Below are positions 8,863 to 16,596 of a stretch of 64,000 nucleotides of DNA, in pieces. Within the stretch, counting starts at the first letter, position 1. The number at the start of each line of letters is the position of its first letter. Source of the DNA: DATAQC01 sp038238185 (GTDB taxonomy: Bacteria > Actinomycetota > Acidimicrobiia > Acidimicrobiales > AC-14); the NCBI GenBank assembly GCA_038238185.1, contig JBBRXY010000006.1, positions 9,163 to 73,162 on the forward strand, given 5' to 3'. The notes below the pieces were generated by a model, which did not search any database, was not told the DNA's origin, and worked only from the letters and a program-made list of their open reading frames with translations. The position numbers were made by a program, and so were the translations under genes.

Positions 8863-9480
8863 ATGACCGCCCGATTGCAGCTTCGGTTCGTGAAGTCGGC
8901 CGACGATCTGAGCCAACTCCCGGACACCAGCGCCGAGCTGGCCGTGGTCGGACGTTCCAACGTGGGCAAGTCGTCTCTGCTCAACGCCCTGGGTGCCCAG
9001 AAGGCCCTGGCCCGGGTTTCGAAGACGCCCGGACGCACCCGCCTGCTCAACCTCTTCGACGTCGACGGCGGGGGCACGATCGTCGACTGCCCCGGCTACG
9101 GCTACGCCTCGGCATCGGCGAAGATCCGGGCATCGTGGCAGAAGACCATGGAGCGCTACCTCCTCGAGCGACAGCAGATCGCCATGATCCTCGTCCTCGT
9201 CGACGGCGAGATCGGCCCCACCCCGCTCGACATCCAGATGCTCGAATGGCTCCGGTCCTATGACCGTCCGTACACCGTGGTCGCCACCAAGCACGACAAG
9301 GTGAAGTCGTCGGCCCGTGACAAGCGCAAGCACGAGCTCGCCGCCGCCTGCGATCTTGCGCCTTCGGAGATCGTCTGGGTGAGCGCAGCGAAGAACGTCG
9401 GCCTCGACCGTCTCCGTGAACTGGCGCTGGCCTGGCTCTCGGTCGACACGGGCGGGAAGCCGCGAAGATGGGAGTCGTGA
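8863..9480 (+). CDS. engB: Ribosome biogenesis GTPase EngB (YihA/YsxC)
   Basis: 205 residues, the full family length. The GTPase motifs are in order: G1 GRSNVGKSS near residue 30, a G2 threonine in TPGRT, G3 DCPGYGYA, G4 TKHDK and G5 SAAK. The proline after DC is the EngB-specific variant of DxxG. EngB helps assemble the large ribosomal subunit. It is uncommon in classical Actinobacteria, which is useful for placing the organism. Its stop overlaps the following HAD gene. Confidence 0.93.
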   Translation: MTARLQLRFVKSADDLSQLPDTSAELAVVGRSNVGKSSLLNALGAQKALARVSKTPGRTRLLNLFDVDGGGTIVDCPGYGYASASAKIRASWQKTMERYLLERQQIAMILVLVDGEIGPTPLDIQMLEWLRSYDRPYTVVATKHDKVKSSARDKRKHELAAACDLAPSEIVWVSAAKNVGLDRLRELALAWLSVDTGGKPRRWES

Positions 9481-10211
9481 CCGCGACGACGGCGGTGGAC
9501 GCGGTGATCTTCGACTGGGGCGGGACCCTGTCGGTGTTCGTGGAGGCCGAGTTGGTCGACGCCTGGGCGCTGGCCGCCCGGCACCTCGCTCCCGATCACG
9601 CCGACGAGCTGACGGCACGCATGGTCGACGTCGAGGCCGCCTTCTGGGCCACCACCGCCAGCCACCAGCGCAGCGCCACCCTGGCCGACCTCCTGGCCGC
9701 CGCCACCGCCGAGCTCCATCTCGACGTGGCCGAGGCGCTGTTCGAAGAGGCCGCCGTCCACTATCTCGACGGCTGGACTCCCCATGTACGCCACGACCCC
9801 GACGCCGTTCCCACCCTGAGCGCGCTTCGGGGCGCGGGCCTCCGCCTGGGACTGCTCTCGAACACCCACTGGCCCCGGGCCTTCCACGAGCACTTCCTCG
9901 AGCGCGACGGCCTGGCTCCTCTCCTCGACGCCCGGCTGTACACGAGCGAGCTCCCGTACCAGAAGCCCCATCCCGAGGCCTTCGCTGCCGCCCTGGCGGC
10001 CGTCGGGGTCGACGACCCGAGCCGCGCCGTGTTCGTCGGCGATCGTCTTTTCGACGACATTTCCGGAGCCAAGTCCGCCGGCATGCGGACCGTCCTGCGG
10101 CCCAACCCGTTGGCCGAGCCCTACGACGTGCAGCCCGACGCCACCATCGCTGCCCTGCCCGAGCTCGTCAGGGTGATCAGCGGCTGGTGCGACCGTTCTG
10201 GTCAGGTTTGA
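9468..10211 (+). CDS. HAD-superfamily hydrolase
   Basis: 247 residues from ATG 9468. A GTG at 9477 is an alternative, because it overlaps the engB stop as GTGA and suggests translational coupling. The motifs are the nucleophile block VIFDWGGTLS, LLSNTHW (motif II Ser/Thr), QKPHPEAF (motif III Lys) and VFVGDRLFDDI (motif IV acidic pair). The second Asp of the usual DxD is Gly here (DWG), as in some haloacid-dehalogenase/YihX-like members, so a phosphatase activity should be assumed with care. A helical cap lies between motifs I and II (subfamily IA). The substrate is not predictable. Confidence 0.82.
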   Translation: MGVVTATTAVDAVIFDWGGTLSVFVEAELVDAWALAARHLAPDHADELTARMVDVEAAFWATTASHQRSATLADLLAAATAELHLDVAEALFEEAAVHYLDGWTPHVRHDPDAVPTLSALRGAGLRLGLLSNTHWPRAFHEHFLERDGLAPLLDARLYTSELPYQKPHPEAFAAALAAVGVDDPSRAVFVGDRLFDDISGAKSAGMRTVLRPNPLAEPYDVQPDATIAALPELVRVISGWCDRSGQV

Positions 10212-10405
10212 GGTCCCCCCCCGGGGGGGCGTTGATCCTGCCCAGTTCGTGGGTGGTTGCGCCGCCGGGCCTGGCGGACGGCCAACGCGGCCAGGAGGGC
10301 CATGACCAGCAGGCACGCGCCCAGGACGATGGCGGCCCGCCACTGGTCGCCCGAGGAGATCGACGACGGCGCCTCCTCGGCGACCAGGGACAGGAGCGCG
10401 GTCAT
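10202..10405 (-). CDS. Small single-pass membrane protein coupled to thiH
   Basis: 67 residues. Its ATG at 10405 overlaps the thiH stop as ATGA, so translation is probably coupled and the gene is the last member of the thiG-thiH operon. There is one membrane segment of about 22 residues (AAIVLGACLLVMALLAALAV) followed by a basic stop-transfer QARRRNHPR. The tail is encoded by a C8G7 tract at 10215-10229, a likely slippage site. It converges with the HAD gene and overlaps it by 10 bases. The function is unknown; the coupling suggests a thiamine or membrane-transport accessory. Confidence 0.6.
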   Translation of the reverse strand: MTALLSLVAEEAPSSISSGDQWRAAIVLGACLLVMALLAALAVRQARRRNHPRTGQDQRPPGGGPQT

Positions 10406-11598
10406 GTCGGCCCCGTGGGCAGCCTGGGCCGGCGGGCGCCGATGGTGTCCATCCACACCGGCTCGTAGCCGGCGCGGCGTAGGGCCCCGGCGACCTCGTC
10501 CGGCGTCCGGGTGTCACTGATCTCGAACTGAGGCTCGGCGTCGGTCGGCTCTGAGTAGCCCCCCGGCTCGGTGTGCGACCCCGCCGACATCTGGGTGAAG
10601 CCCAGTCGGAGGAGCCCGTCGCGTAGGGCAGGCGATTCCCGAGTCGACAGCGACAGGCCGACGTCGGGGAGCACCAGGCGCAGGGCGCAGGCCAACTGGG
10701 CCATTTCGCGGTCGGACACCGGCGACGCCGGTTGGTAGCCGCCCGCGGCCGGGCGCAGGCGGGGAACCGAGATGGTCACCTGGCAGCGCCACCAGCGGCG
10801 GACGAGGGCCTGGGCGTGGGCGGCGGTGGTCAGGGCGTCGGCCCGCCAGTTGCCGTGCAACCCGACGAGGGCACCGACGCCGAGCTGGCGCATCCCCGCC
10901 TCGGCCCCCCGGTCGGGTGCGCCCAGGCGCCAGTCGTAGTTGCGCTTCTTGCCCTTGAGGTGGGTGGTGGCGTAGGTGCCGCGGTCGTAGGTCTCCTGGT
11001 AGACGACCAGTCCTTCGCACCCGGCATCGACCAGGCGCCGGTAGGTGGCCGTGTCCCAGACCTGCACCTCGACCGACACCGACGGCACCTCGGCCGCCAC
11101 GGCCCGGACGCAGTCGGCCAGGTAGTCGCGGGAGACGACGCGCGCCTGCTCGCCCGACACGAGGAGCACATGGCGAAAGCCACGCTCCCGAAGGACCCGT
11201 GCCTCGCCGCCGGCCTCGGTGGGTGACAGCGTGCGGCGCACGATGTCGTTGCCGGCAGAGAAGCCGCAGTAGGTGCAGGTCGACGCGCACTCGTTGGAGA
11301 GGTAGAGCGGGGCGAACAGGCGCACCACCCGCCCGAAGCGCCGCACGGTGAGGCGGTGGGCGGCGGCGGCCAGGTCTTCGAGTCGGACGGCGGCGGCGGG
11401 CGACAGCAGGACAGCCAGGTCGTCGAGCCCCGGATGGGTGGCGGCGAGGGCCCGGTCGACATCGGCCGGTGCGGCCGTGGCGGCACGGGTCAGCAGGCGA
11501 TCGAGGTCGGTGTCGATCAACGCCAACAGGTCGGCCGCAGCCGACTCCGGCGGCAGCTCGTCGGGCCTGGCTTCCAGGGCGACGGGGATGCTCGCCAC
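10402..11598 (-). CDS. thiH: 2-iminoacetate synthase ThiH (radical SAM)
   Basis: 398 residues. The radical SAM cluster motif CxxxCxxC appears as CASTCTYC near residue 106, preceded by the FAPLYLSNE strand typical of ThiH. RHVLLVSGE, SVEVQVWDT, VVYQETYD and the C-terminal LSLSTRES block follow in family order. ThiH cleaves tyrosine to dehydroglycine for thiazole formation and works with ThiG. It is oxygen-sensitive, and most aerobic actinobacteria use ThiO instead, so its presence beside a respiratory oxidase locus is notable. It lies 11 bases downstream of thiG. Confidence 0.9.
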   Translation of the reverse strand: MASIPVALEARPDELPPESAAADLLALIDTDLDRLLTRAATAAPADVDRALAATHPGLDDLAVLLSPAAAVRLEDLAAAAHRLTVRRFGRVVRLFAPLYLSNECASTCTYCGFSAGNDIVRRTLSPTEAGGEARVLRERGFRHVLLVSGEQARVVSRDYLADCVRAVAAEVPSVSVEVQVWDTATYRRLVDAGCEGLVVYQETYDRGTYATTHLKGKKRNYDWRLGAPDRGAEAGMRQLGVGALVGLHGNWRADALTTAAHAQALVRRWWRCQVTISVPRLRPAAGGYQPASPVSDREMAQLACALRLVLPDVGLSLSTRESPALRDGLLRLGFTQMSAGSHTEPGGYSEPTDAEPQFEISDTRTPDEVAGALRRAGYEPVWMDTIGARRPRLPTGPT

Positions 11599-11609
11599 TC
11601 AGTGCCGCA

Positions 11610-12437
11610 CTAGTTCAGGAACCCGGTGAGCGGTGAGGACGCCTCGGCCACCGACGACGGGGCCGGCAGCCCGGCCAGAAAGCCCCGTCGGCCGGCCTCG
11701 ACGGCCAGGCGGAACGCGCCGGCCATGGCCGCGGGGTCGACAGCTGTGCCGATGGCGGTGTTCACCAGCACGGCCGAAGCACCGAGCTCCATCGCCTCGG
11801 CCGCCTGTGACGGGGCTCCGATGCCGGCGTCGACCACCACGGGCACGAGAGCCTGCTCGATGATGATCTCGATGGCGCCACGCGTGCGCAGGCCCTGGTT
11901 CGAGCCGATCCACGACCCGAGGGGCATCACCGTGGCGCACCCGACCTCCTCGAGCCGCTTGCACAGCACCGGGTCGGCGTTGACATAAGGCAACACGGTG
12001 AACCCCTCGGCGCACAACACCTCGGCGGCCTTCAGGGTCTCGACCGGATCGGGGAGCAGGTACCGCGGATCGGGAGTGACTTCGAGCTTGATCCAGGTGG
12101 GAAGCCCCGCGGCCCGGGCCAGGCGGGCCAGGCGCACCGCCTCTTCGGCATCGTCGGCGCCGCTCGTGTTGGTGAGCAACAACGGGCCTGCCGGCTCCCC
12201 GCTCAGAGGGCTGCTCTGGCCCTGGGTCACGGCGTCGAGGATGTCCTCGTCGGCGCCGGGGTCGACCCGGCGCAGGGCCACGGTGACCATATCCGTGCCC
12301 GACGCCTTGATGGCGGCCGTCAGCGAAGCGTTGGACGGGAACTTGCCGGTGCCCAGGAACAGACGGGAGCCGAACGCCCGCCCTGCTATTACCAGCGGGT
12401 CTGGCCCGAGCGGGTCTGGGTCGAGCGGATCTGGCAC
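11610..12437 (-). CDS. thiG: Thiazole synthase ThiG
   Basis: About 275 residues. A GTG at 12437 is taken as start because the upstream ATG at 12458 lies inside the conserved 3' strand of a TPP riboswitch. The AAGGGAG of that strand then serves as ribosome binding site. Conserved blocks are LFLGTGKFPS, MVTVALRRVD, NTSGA, IKLEVTPD, VLPYVNADPVLCKRL, MPLGSWIGSNQGL, VPVVVDAGIG and VLVNTAI. Two oddities are seen. The N-terminus has three DPL repeats (15-base units). The segment between RVD and NTSGA is about nine residues longer than in E. coli and reads QSSPLSGEPAG; its DNA resembles the treY repeat. No thiS is seen nearby. Confidence 0.92.
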   Translation of the reverse strand: MPDPLDPDPLGPDPLVIAGRAFGSRLFLGTGKFPSNASLTAAIKASGTDMVTVALRRVDPGADEDILDAVTQGQSSPLSGEPAGPLLLTNTSGADDAEEAVRLARLARAAGLPTWIKLEVTPDPRYLLPDPVETLKAAEVLCAEGFTVLPYVNADPVLCKRLEEVGCATVMPLGSWIGSNQGLRTRGAIEIIIEQALVPVVVDAGIGAPSQAAEAMELGASAVLVNTAIGTAVDPAAMAGAFRLAVEAGRRGFLAGLPAPSSVAEASSPLTGFLN

Positions 12438-12438
12438 C

Positions 12439-12535
12439 AACGCTCCCTTCGCCCGCATTGTCGGGCCGGTCGAGTGGAGGGTCGCGGACCTGATTGTGTC
12501 CGCCTCTCAGCCCGGCACCCGAGCTCCCCTGCGTC
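12439..12535 (-). promoter_or_regulatory. TPP riboswitch (THI element) upstream of thiG
   Basis: On the minus strand the sequence has AGGGGAGC, the invariant GGCTGAGAGG, a variable P3 stem closed by CGGAC/GTCCG, CGACCC, and the second-domain block ACAATGCGGGCGAAGGGAG. The P1 ends GACGC and GCGTT pair. These match the thiamine-pyrophosphate aptamer consensus (CUGAGA; UAAUGCCxGCGaAGGGA). The usual GAACCUGA is only partly kept (CTCGACCGG). The terminal AAGGGAG lies 5-6 bases before the GTG start of thiG, so TPP binding would directly hide the ribosome binding site and repress the thiG-thiH operon. Confidence 0.85.
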
Positions 12536-12554
12536 GCCCCTTAGGCTAGCCCCT

Positions 12555-12899
12555 GTGCGCTACTGGACAGTTGAAGAGGCCCGCGCCTACCTTCCCCGCC
12601 TGGGCGAACTGGTGGAGAAGATCCACTTCGCCGCCCAGTCCCGGACGGGCACCGTCGGGTCGACCAACGGCGACCGTTCTCCCATGGTCGAGGCCCAGGA
12701 GGCCTACGAGGAGCTGAACGAGGGCGACATCATCCTGCGCGATGCCACCACCGGGCTGATCGACTTCCACGCCCAGGGGAGCGACGGCGTCGTGTACTAC
12801 CTGTGCTGGCGACTGGGCGAGGAGGAACTGTCCTGGTGGCACCTCCCCGAAGAGGGATTCCCCGGCCGCAAGCCCCTTCCCCGCCCCGACCAGCCGTGA
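12555..12899 (+). CDS. DUF2203 family protein
   Basis: 114 residues from GTG 12555. The start is supported by a TAGGCT -10-like box seven bases upstream (leaderless type) and by homology beginning at RYWTVEEARAYLPRL. It then has a helix, then GDIILRDATTGLIDFHA and VYYLCWRLGEEELSWWHLPEEGFPGR, which is the DUF2203 signature including the C-terminal G-ExxxWWH segment. The function is unknown. It is divergent from the thiG riboswitch with about 20 bases between. Confidence 0.8.
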   Translation: MRYWTVEEARAYLPRLGELVEKIHFAAQSRTGTVGSTNGDRSPMVEAQEAYEELNEGDIILRDATTGLIDFHAQGSDGVVYYLCWRLGEEELSWWHLPEEGFPGRKPLPRPDQP

Positions 12900-12942
12900 C
12901 CCTCGGTCGCTGCGGGCCTCCCCTCTGCTTCGGTCCTCGCTC

Positions 12943-13035
12943 GTGAGCACACGCAAGCTGATCGTCGTGGCCATGCTCACCGGCCTGGTGATCCTCGTGG
13001 CCTTCGCGCTCCAGGCCACCATGGCCACCCGCTAG
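12943..13035 (+). CDS. Predicted 30-residue membrane peptide
   Basis: GTG at 12943 to TAG at 13033-13035 encodes a peptide with a short basic start (MSTRKL), one hydrophobic span (IVVAMLTGLVILVAFALQ) and a short tail ending in TR. The composition is that of a single-pass membrane microprotein. It lies between DUF2203 and the PAP2 gene on the same strand. No homologue is recognised and there is no strong ribosome binding site, so this is a suggestion. Confidence 0.35.
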   Translation: MSTRKLIVVAMLTGLVILVAFALQATMATR

Positions 13036-13094
13036 CCCAGGCCTCGAAACGCGCTGCCAGAAGGTTCACAGGCTCGCCTTCTAGCATCGCGGTC

Positions 13095-13787
13095 ATGCCC
13101 GAGAGGACGGCGCGCTCGCACGCGCTCCCGCGGCGGCAGTTGGCGGTCGCCGCCGCCGTCCTGTTCGCCATGGTCGTCGTCATGGGCTTCCGGGTGCACA
13201 ACGGCGACAAGCCCCTCCCCGTCGACAAGAAGGCCACACGGGTCGTCGACTCACCGCGGGTCTCACAGGCACTCTCGGCCACCGACATCTCCGAGACCGG
13301 CTCGAAGTCGGTGTTCCAGAAATCGGTCGACCTGGGTTCGCCCTACCTCGTCCTGGTCGTGGCCGCCGTCCTTGCCGGCGTGGCTCTGGTCCGTCGCGAC
13401 CTGGTGGCCGCCGGCATCTGTGTGGCCGGGCCCATCGTCGGCATCGGTCTCACCGAACTGGTGGGCAAGCCCCTCGTCGACCGCCACATCGACGGGGTGC
13501 TGGCGTTCCCCTCCGGGCACGCGACTGATGCCGGCGTGGTCGCCGCCCTCGTCCTGTTGCTCGTGTTCCGCTGGGGAGGCCTCGGGCCCCTCGCCGTGGG
13601 GACGCCGTTGGCGGCCCTGGTGCCGATACTGGTGAGCGTCGCCGTCGTGGGCCTGGGCCGGCACTACGCCACCGATGCCCTCGCCGGCGTGGCCGTCGGC
13701 GTGGCCGGCGTGCTGAGCGTGGCCGCCGTTCTGCACGAAGCGGCAGGAGTGGCAGGAGTGGACGTGGCCGTCCCGACCCCCGTCTAG
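13095..13787 (+). CDS. PAP2-family membrane phosphatase
   Basis: 230 residues with about six membrane segments. The acid-phosphatase motifs are KPLVDRH near residue 130, PSGHA near 140 and HYATDALAG near 196. In the third motif the arginine normally six residues before the histidine (SR-x5-H) is Val, although an Arg directly precedes the His, so activity needs checking. The typical substrate class is undecaprenyl or phosphatidate phosphates facing the outside. TAGCAT lies seven bases before the ATG, consistent with a leaderless transcript. Confidence 0.75.
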   Translation: MPERTARSHALPRRQLAVAAAVLFAMVVVMGFRVHNGDKPLPVDKKATRVVDSPRVSQALSATDISETGSKSVFQKSVDLGSPYLVLVVAAVLAGVALVRRDLVAAGICVAGPIVGIGLTELVGKPLVDRHIDGVLAFPSGHATDAGVVAALVLLLVFRWGGLGPLAVGTPLAALVPILVSVAVVGLGRHYATDALAGVAVGVAGVLSVAAVLHEAAGVAGVDVAVPTPV

Positions 13788-13828
13788 GGCAACGCCTGCG
13801 ATAGGTACGCTGGCCCCACCCCCTGGAG

Positions 13829-15226
13829 GTGGTTCCCTCGGCCCAGCAATTCGACCTGGTAGTGATCGGCGGTGGCCCCGGTGGTTACGGCGCGGCCCTC
13901 TACGGCGCGGCCGCCGGGCTCTCGGTGGCGTTGGTCGAGCGCGACAAGGTGGGCGGAACCTGCCTCCACCGGGGATGCATCCCGGCCAAGCAGTTCCTGG
14001 AGACGGCCAGCGTCTTTCGCACGGTGACCTCGGCTCGGGAGTTCGGTGTCCAGGCCGATCAGCCCACCCTCGACTTCGCCATTTCCCAGGGGCGCAAGCG
14101 CCAGGTCGTCGACCAGCTCTGGAAGGGCCTCCAGGGCCTTATGAAGAGCCGCAGGATCACCATGTTCGCCGGCACCGGCACCCTTGGCCCCAATCGGGTG
14201 GTCACCGTCGACGACGGTACTGAGCTGGGCGGCACCAACGTGGTGTTGGCGAGCGGCTCGGTGCCCCGCACCCTCCCCGGCTTCGACATCGACGGGCGCC
14301 TGGTGTGCACCTCCGACGAGGTGCTCGACCTCGAACAGCTTCCCGAAACGGCCGTGGTGGTGGGCGGCGGTGCCATCGGGTGCGAATTCGCCTCGATGAT
14401 GGCCGACCTCGGGACCAAGGTCACGCTTCTCGAGGCCCTTCCCCGGCTCCTCCCCGGTTGCGACACCGACGTGGTCAAGGTGGTCATGCGCTCGTTCGAG
14501 AAGCGGGGCATCGACGTGCACACCGACGTCGCCGTGCATTCCCACACTCCCGCCGAAGATCGCACGAGCGTGTCCTTCGGCGACGGCGAGTCGGTCATCG
14601 TCGACATGGTGGTGATGTCGGTCGGGCGCCGGCCGTTGTCCGAGACCCTCGGCCTCGACGGCACGGCGGTCGAGGTCGACGACCGGGGGTTCGTGGTGGT
14701 CGACGGCAACCTGAGCACCGCCGAGGCCGGCGTCTACGCCCTCGGCGACCTGGTGAACACGCCCCAGTTGGCCCACGTGGGCTTCGCCGAGGCCATCGTG
14801 GCCGTCAAGCACATGCTCGGCGAGAAGCCGATCCCAGTCGACTACCAGAAGGTGGCCTGGTGCATCTACTGCTCCCCGGAGGTGGCCTTCGCCGGCCTGT
14901 CCGAGCAGGCTGCCCTTGACGCCGGCCTCGAAGTAGCCGTGGCCAAGCACCGGTTCACGGGCAACAGCCGGGCCCTCATCATCGGTGAGCCCGACGGCCT
15001 GGTGAAGGTGATCGCCGAGAAGCAGCCCGACGGTTCGGCCGGTCGCCTCCTCGGCGTCCACATGGTGGGCCCCATGGTCACCGAGCAGCTGGCCGAAGGC
15101 TGGCTGGCGGTGAACTGGGAGGCCACACCCGCAGAGATCTCTCAGTACGTCCACCCGCATCCAACCTTGTCCGAGACGTTCGGGGAAACCGTGATGTCGC
15201 TCACCGGAAGGAGATTGCACGGCTAA
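13829..15226 (+). CDS. lpdA: Dihydrolipoamide dehydrogenase (E3)
   Basis: 465 residues from GTG 13829, immediately downstream of GGAGG. Features are the FAD-binding VVIGGGPGGYGAALYGA, the redox-active disulfide in GGTCLHRGCIPAK, the NAD-binding VVVGGGAIGCEFAS, the second FAD block GVYALGDL and the C-terminal dimer-interface HPHPTLSE with the catalytic His-Glu pair. E3 reoxidises lipoamide on 2-oxoacid dehydrogenase E2 subunits. The gene overlaps the next one, which encodes E2, by one base (TAATG), and lipoate-attachment genes follow, so this is a lipoylation/2-oxoacid dehydrogenase operon. Confidence 0.93.
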   Translation: MVPSAQQFDLVVIGGGPGGYGAALYGAAAGLSVALVERDKVGGTCLHRGCIPAKQFLETASVFRTVTSAREFGVQADQPTLDFAISQGRKRQVVDQLWKGLQGLMKSRRITMFAGTGTLGPNRVVTVDDGTELGGTNVVLASGSVPRTLPGFDIDGRLVCTSDEVLDLEQLPETAVVVGGGAIGCEFASMMADLGTKVTLLEALPRLLPGCDTDVVKVVMRSFEKRGIDVHTDVAVHSHTPAEDRTSVSFGDGESVIVDMVVMSVGRRPLSETLGLDGTAVEVDDRGFVVVDGNLSTAEAGVYALGDLVNTPQLAHVGFAEAIVAVKHMLGEKPIPVDYQKVAWCIYCSPEVAFAGLSEQAALDAGLEVAVAKHRFTGNSRALIIGEPDGLVKVIAEKQPDGSAGRLLGVHMVGPMVTEQLAEGWLAVNWEATPAEISQYVHPHPTLSETFGETVMSLTGRRLHG

Positions 15227-16596
15227 TGGCCGACATCACCATGCCGCAACTCGGCGAGACCGTCGTCGAGGGCACGATCATCAAGTGGTTCAAGAAGGTG
15301 GGCGACCCCGTCGCCGTCGACGAGACCCTGTTCGAGGTTTCCACCGACAAGGTCGACTCCGAAGTGCCCTCGGTGGCCAAAGGTTTCCTCGCCGAGATCC
15401 TCGTGGCCGAGGGCGAGACCGTCGAGGTGGGCACCCGCCTGGCCGTCGTCACCGAGGACGAGGTGGCCGCCGGTAGCTCGTCGGAGCCAGCACCCGCACC
15501 CGAGGTCGAGGCCGAGGCTGCGGCCGGCGCCTCCGAGCCCGCTCCCGAGACGGAGCCGGCGCCCGAGACGGCCGCGTCCGCTCCCGCTGCTCCGGCTTCC
15601 GATCGTCCTCGCCGGGAGGGAGGAGCGGCCCTGCTCTCGCCGGTCGTACGCCGGCTCATCGCCGAGTACGACCTCGATGCCGCAGTCATCCCCGGTACCG
15701 GCCAGGGCGGACGGGTCACCAGGGCCGACGTGCTCGGCTTCATCGACAAGGGGGCGGTGGCGGCCAACCAGGGCCCAAAGACGGCCGAACCGGCGGCGCA
15801 ACGCCGCTCCGCGGCTGTGCCCGACTCGAAGCCCGCGCCCGCCTCGACCCCCGGGCCGGCTTCGACCCCCGCCCGGCCCGGAGAGGACGACACCATCGTC
15901 CCCTTTTCCAACATCCGCCGCCGGACCGCCGAGCACATGGTTCGCTCCCAGGCCACCTCGGCCCACGTGCTCACTGTCACCGAGGTGGATTTCGCCAACG
16001 TCGACCGGGTGCGGCTGGCCGAGCGTGTCGGGTTCAAGGCCACGGAGGGCTTCTCCCTCACCTACCTGCCATTCGTCTCGCGCGCCGTGGTCGACGCCAT
16101 CGCCGAGTTCCCCGACGTGAACTCCTCGGTGGGCGACAACACCCTGATCCTGCACCGGCGCGTGCACCTGGGATTCGCCGTCGACCTGGCCCACGAAGGC
16201 CTCATCGTCCCTGTCGTGCGCGATGCCCACGGCAAACGGCTCAGCGCCATCGCCCGTGACCTCGCCGACCTGGCTGCCCGAGCCCGGTCGCACGACCTCA
16301 AGGCCGACGACATCTCCGGCGGCACCTTCACCATCACCAACCCCGGACCGTTCGGCACGTTCCTCACCGCCCCGGTGATCAACCAGCCCCAGGTGGCCAT
16401 CCTCTCCACCGACGGGGTGCGCAAGCGGCCCGTCGCCGTCGAGTTGGCCGACGGCTCCGACGCCGTGGCCATCCACCCGGTGGGCAACCTGGCGTTGTCG
16501 TTCGACCACCGGGCCTTCGACGGCGCCTACGCCTCGGCGTTCCTCGGCCGCTGCCGCCAGATCCTCGAGACCCGCAACTGGTCTCAGGAGCTTTGA
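15226..16596 (+). CDS. Dihydrolipoamide acyltransferase (E2)
   Basis: 456 residues. A single lipoyl domain spans about 2-77, with the lipoylated lysine in STDKVDSEV. An Ala/Pro/Glu-rich linker follows, then a peripheral-subunit-binding domain about 140-178 (LLSPVVRRLIAEYDLD, GRVTRADVLGFI), then another linker and the catalytic domain about 225-456 ending with SFDHRAFDGA (active-site His and Asp of DHRxxDG). In actinobacteria this architecture usually serves both pyruvate and 2-oxoglutarate complexes (SucB/DlaT type); which one cannot be told because no E1 is in the window. It is coupled to lpdA upstream and lipBA downstream. Confidence 0.9.
   Translation: MADITMPQLGETVVEGTIIKWFKKVGDPVAVDETLFEVSTDKVDSEVPSVAKGFLAEILVAEGETVEVGTRLAVVTEDEVAAGSSSEPAPAPEVEAEAAAGASEPAPETEPAPETAASAPAAPASDRPRREGGAALLSPVVRRLIAEYDLDAAVIPGTGQGGRVTRADVLGFIDKGAVAANQGPKTAEPAAQRRSAAVPDSKPAPASTPGPASTPARPGEDDTIVPFSNIRRRTAEHMVRSQATSAHVLTVTEVDFANVDRVRLAERVGFKATEGFSLTYLPFVSRAVVDAIAEFPDVNSSVGDNTLILHRRVHLGFAVDLAHEGLIVPVVRDAHGKRLSAIARDLADLAARARSHDLKADDISGGTFTITNPGPFGTFLTAPVINQPQVAILSTDGVRKRPVAVELADGSDAVAIHPVGNLALSFDHRAFDGAYASAFLGRCRQILETRNWSQEL

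Noticed and set aside
12438..12458. ATG 12458 as thiG start
   Set aside because: It falls inside the conserved riboswitch strand; a GTG with a proper ribosome binding site follows.
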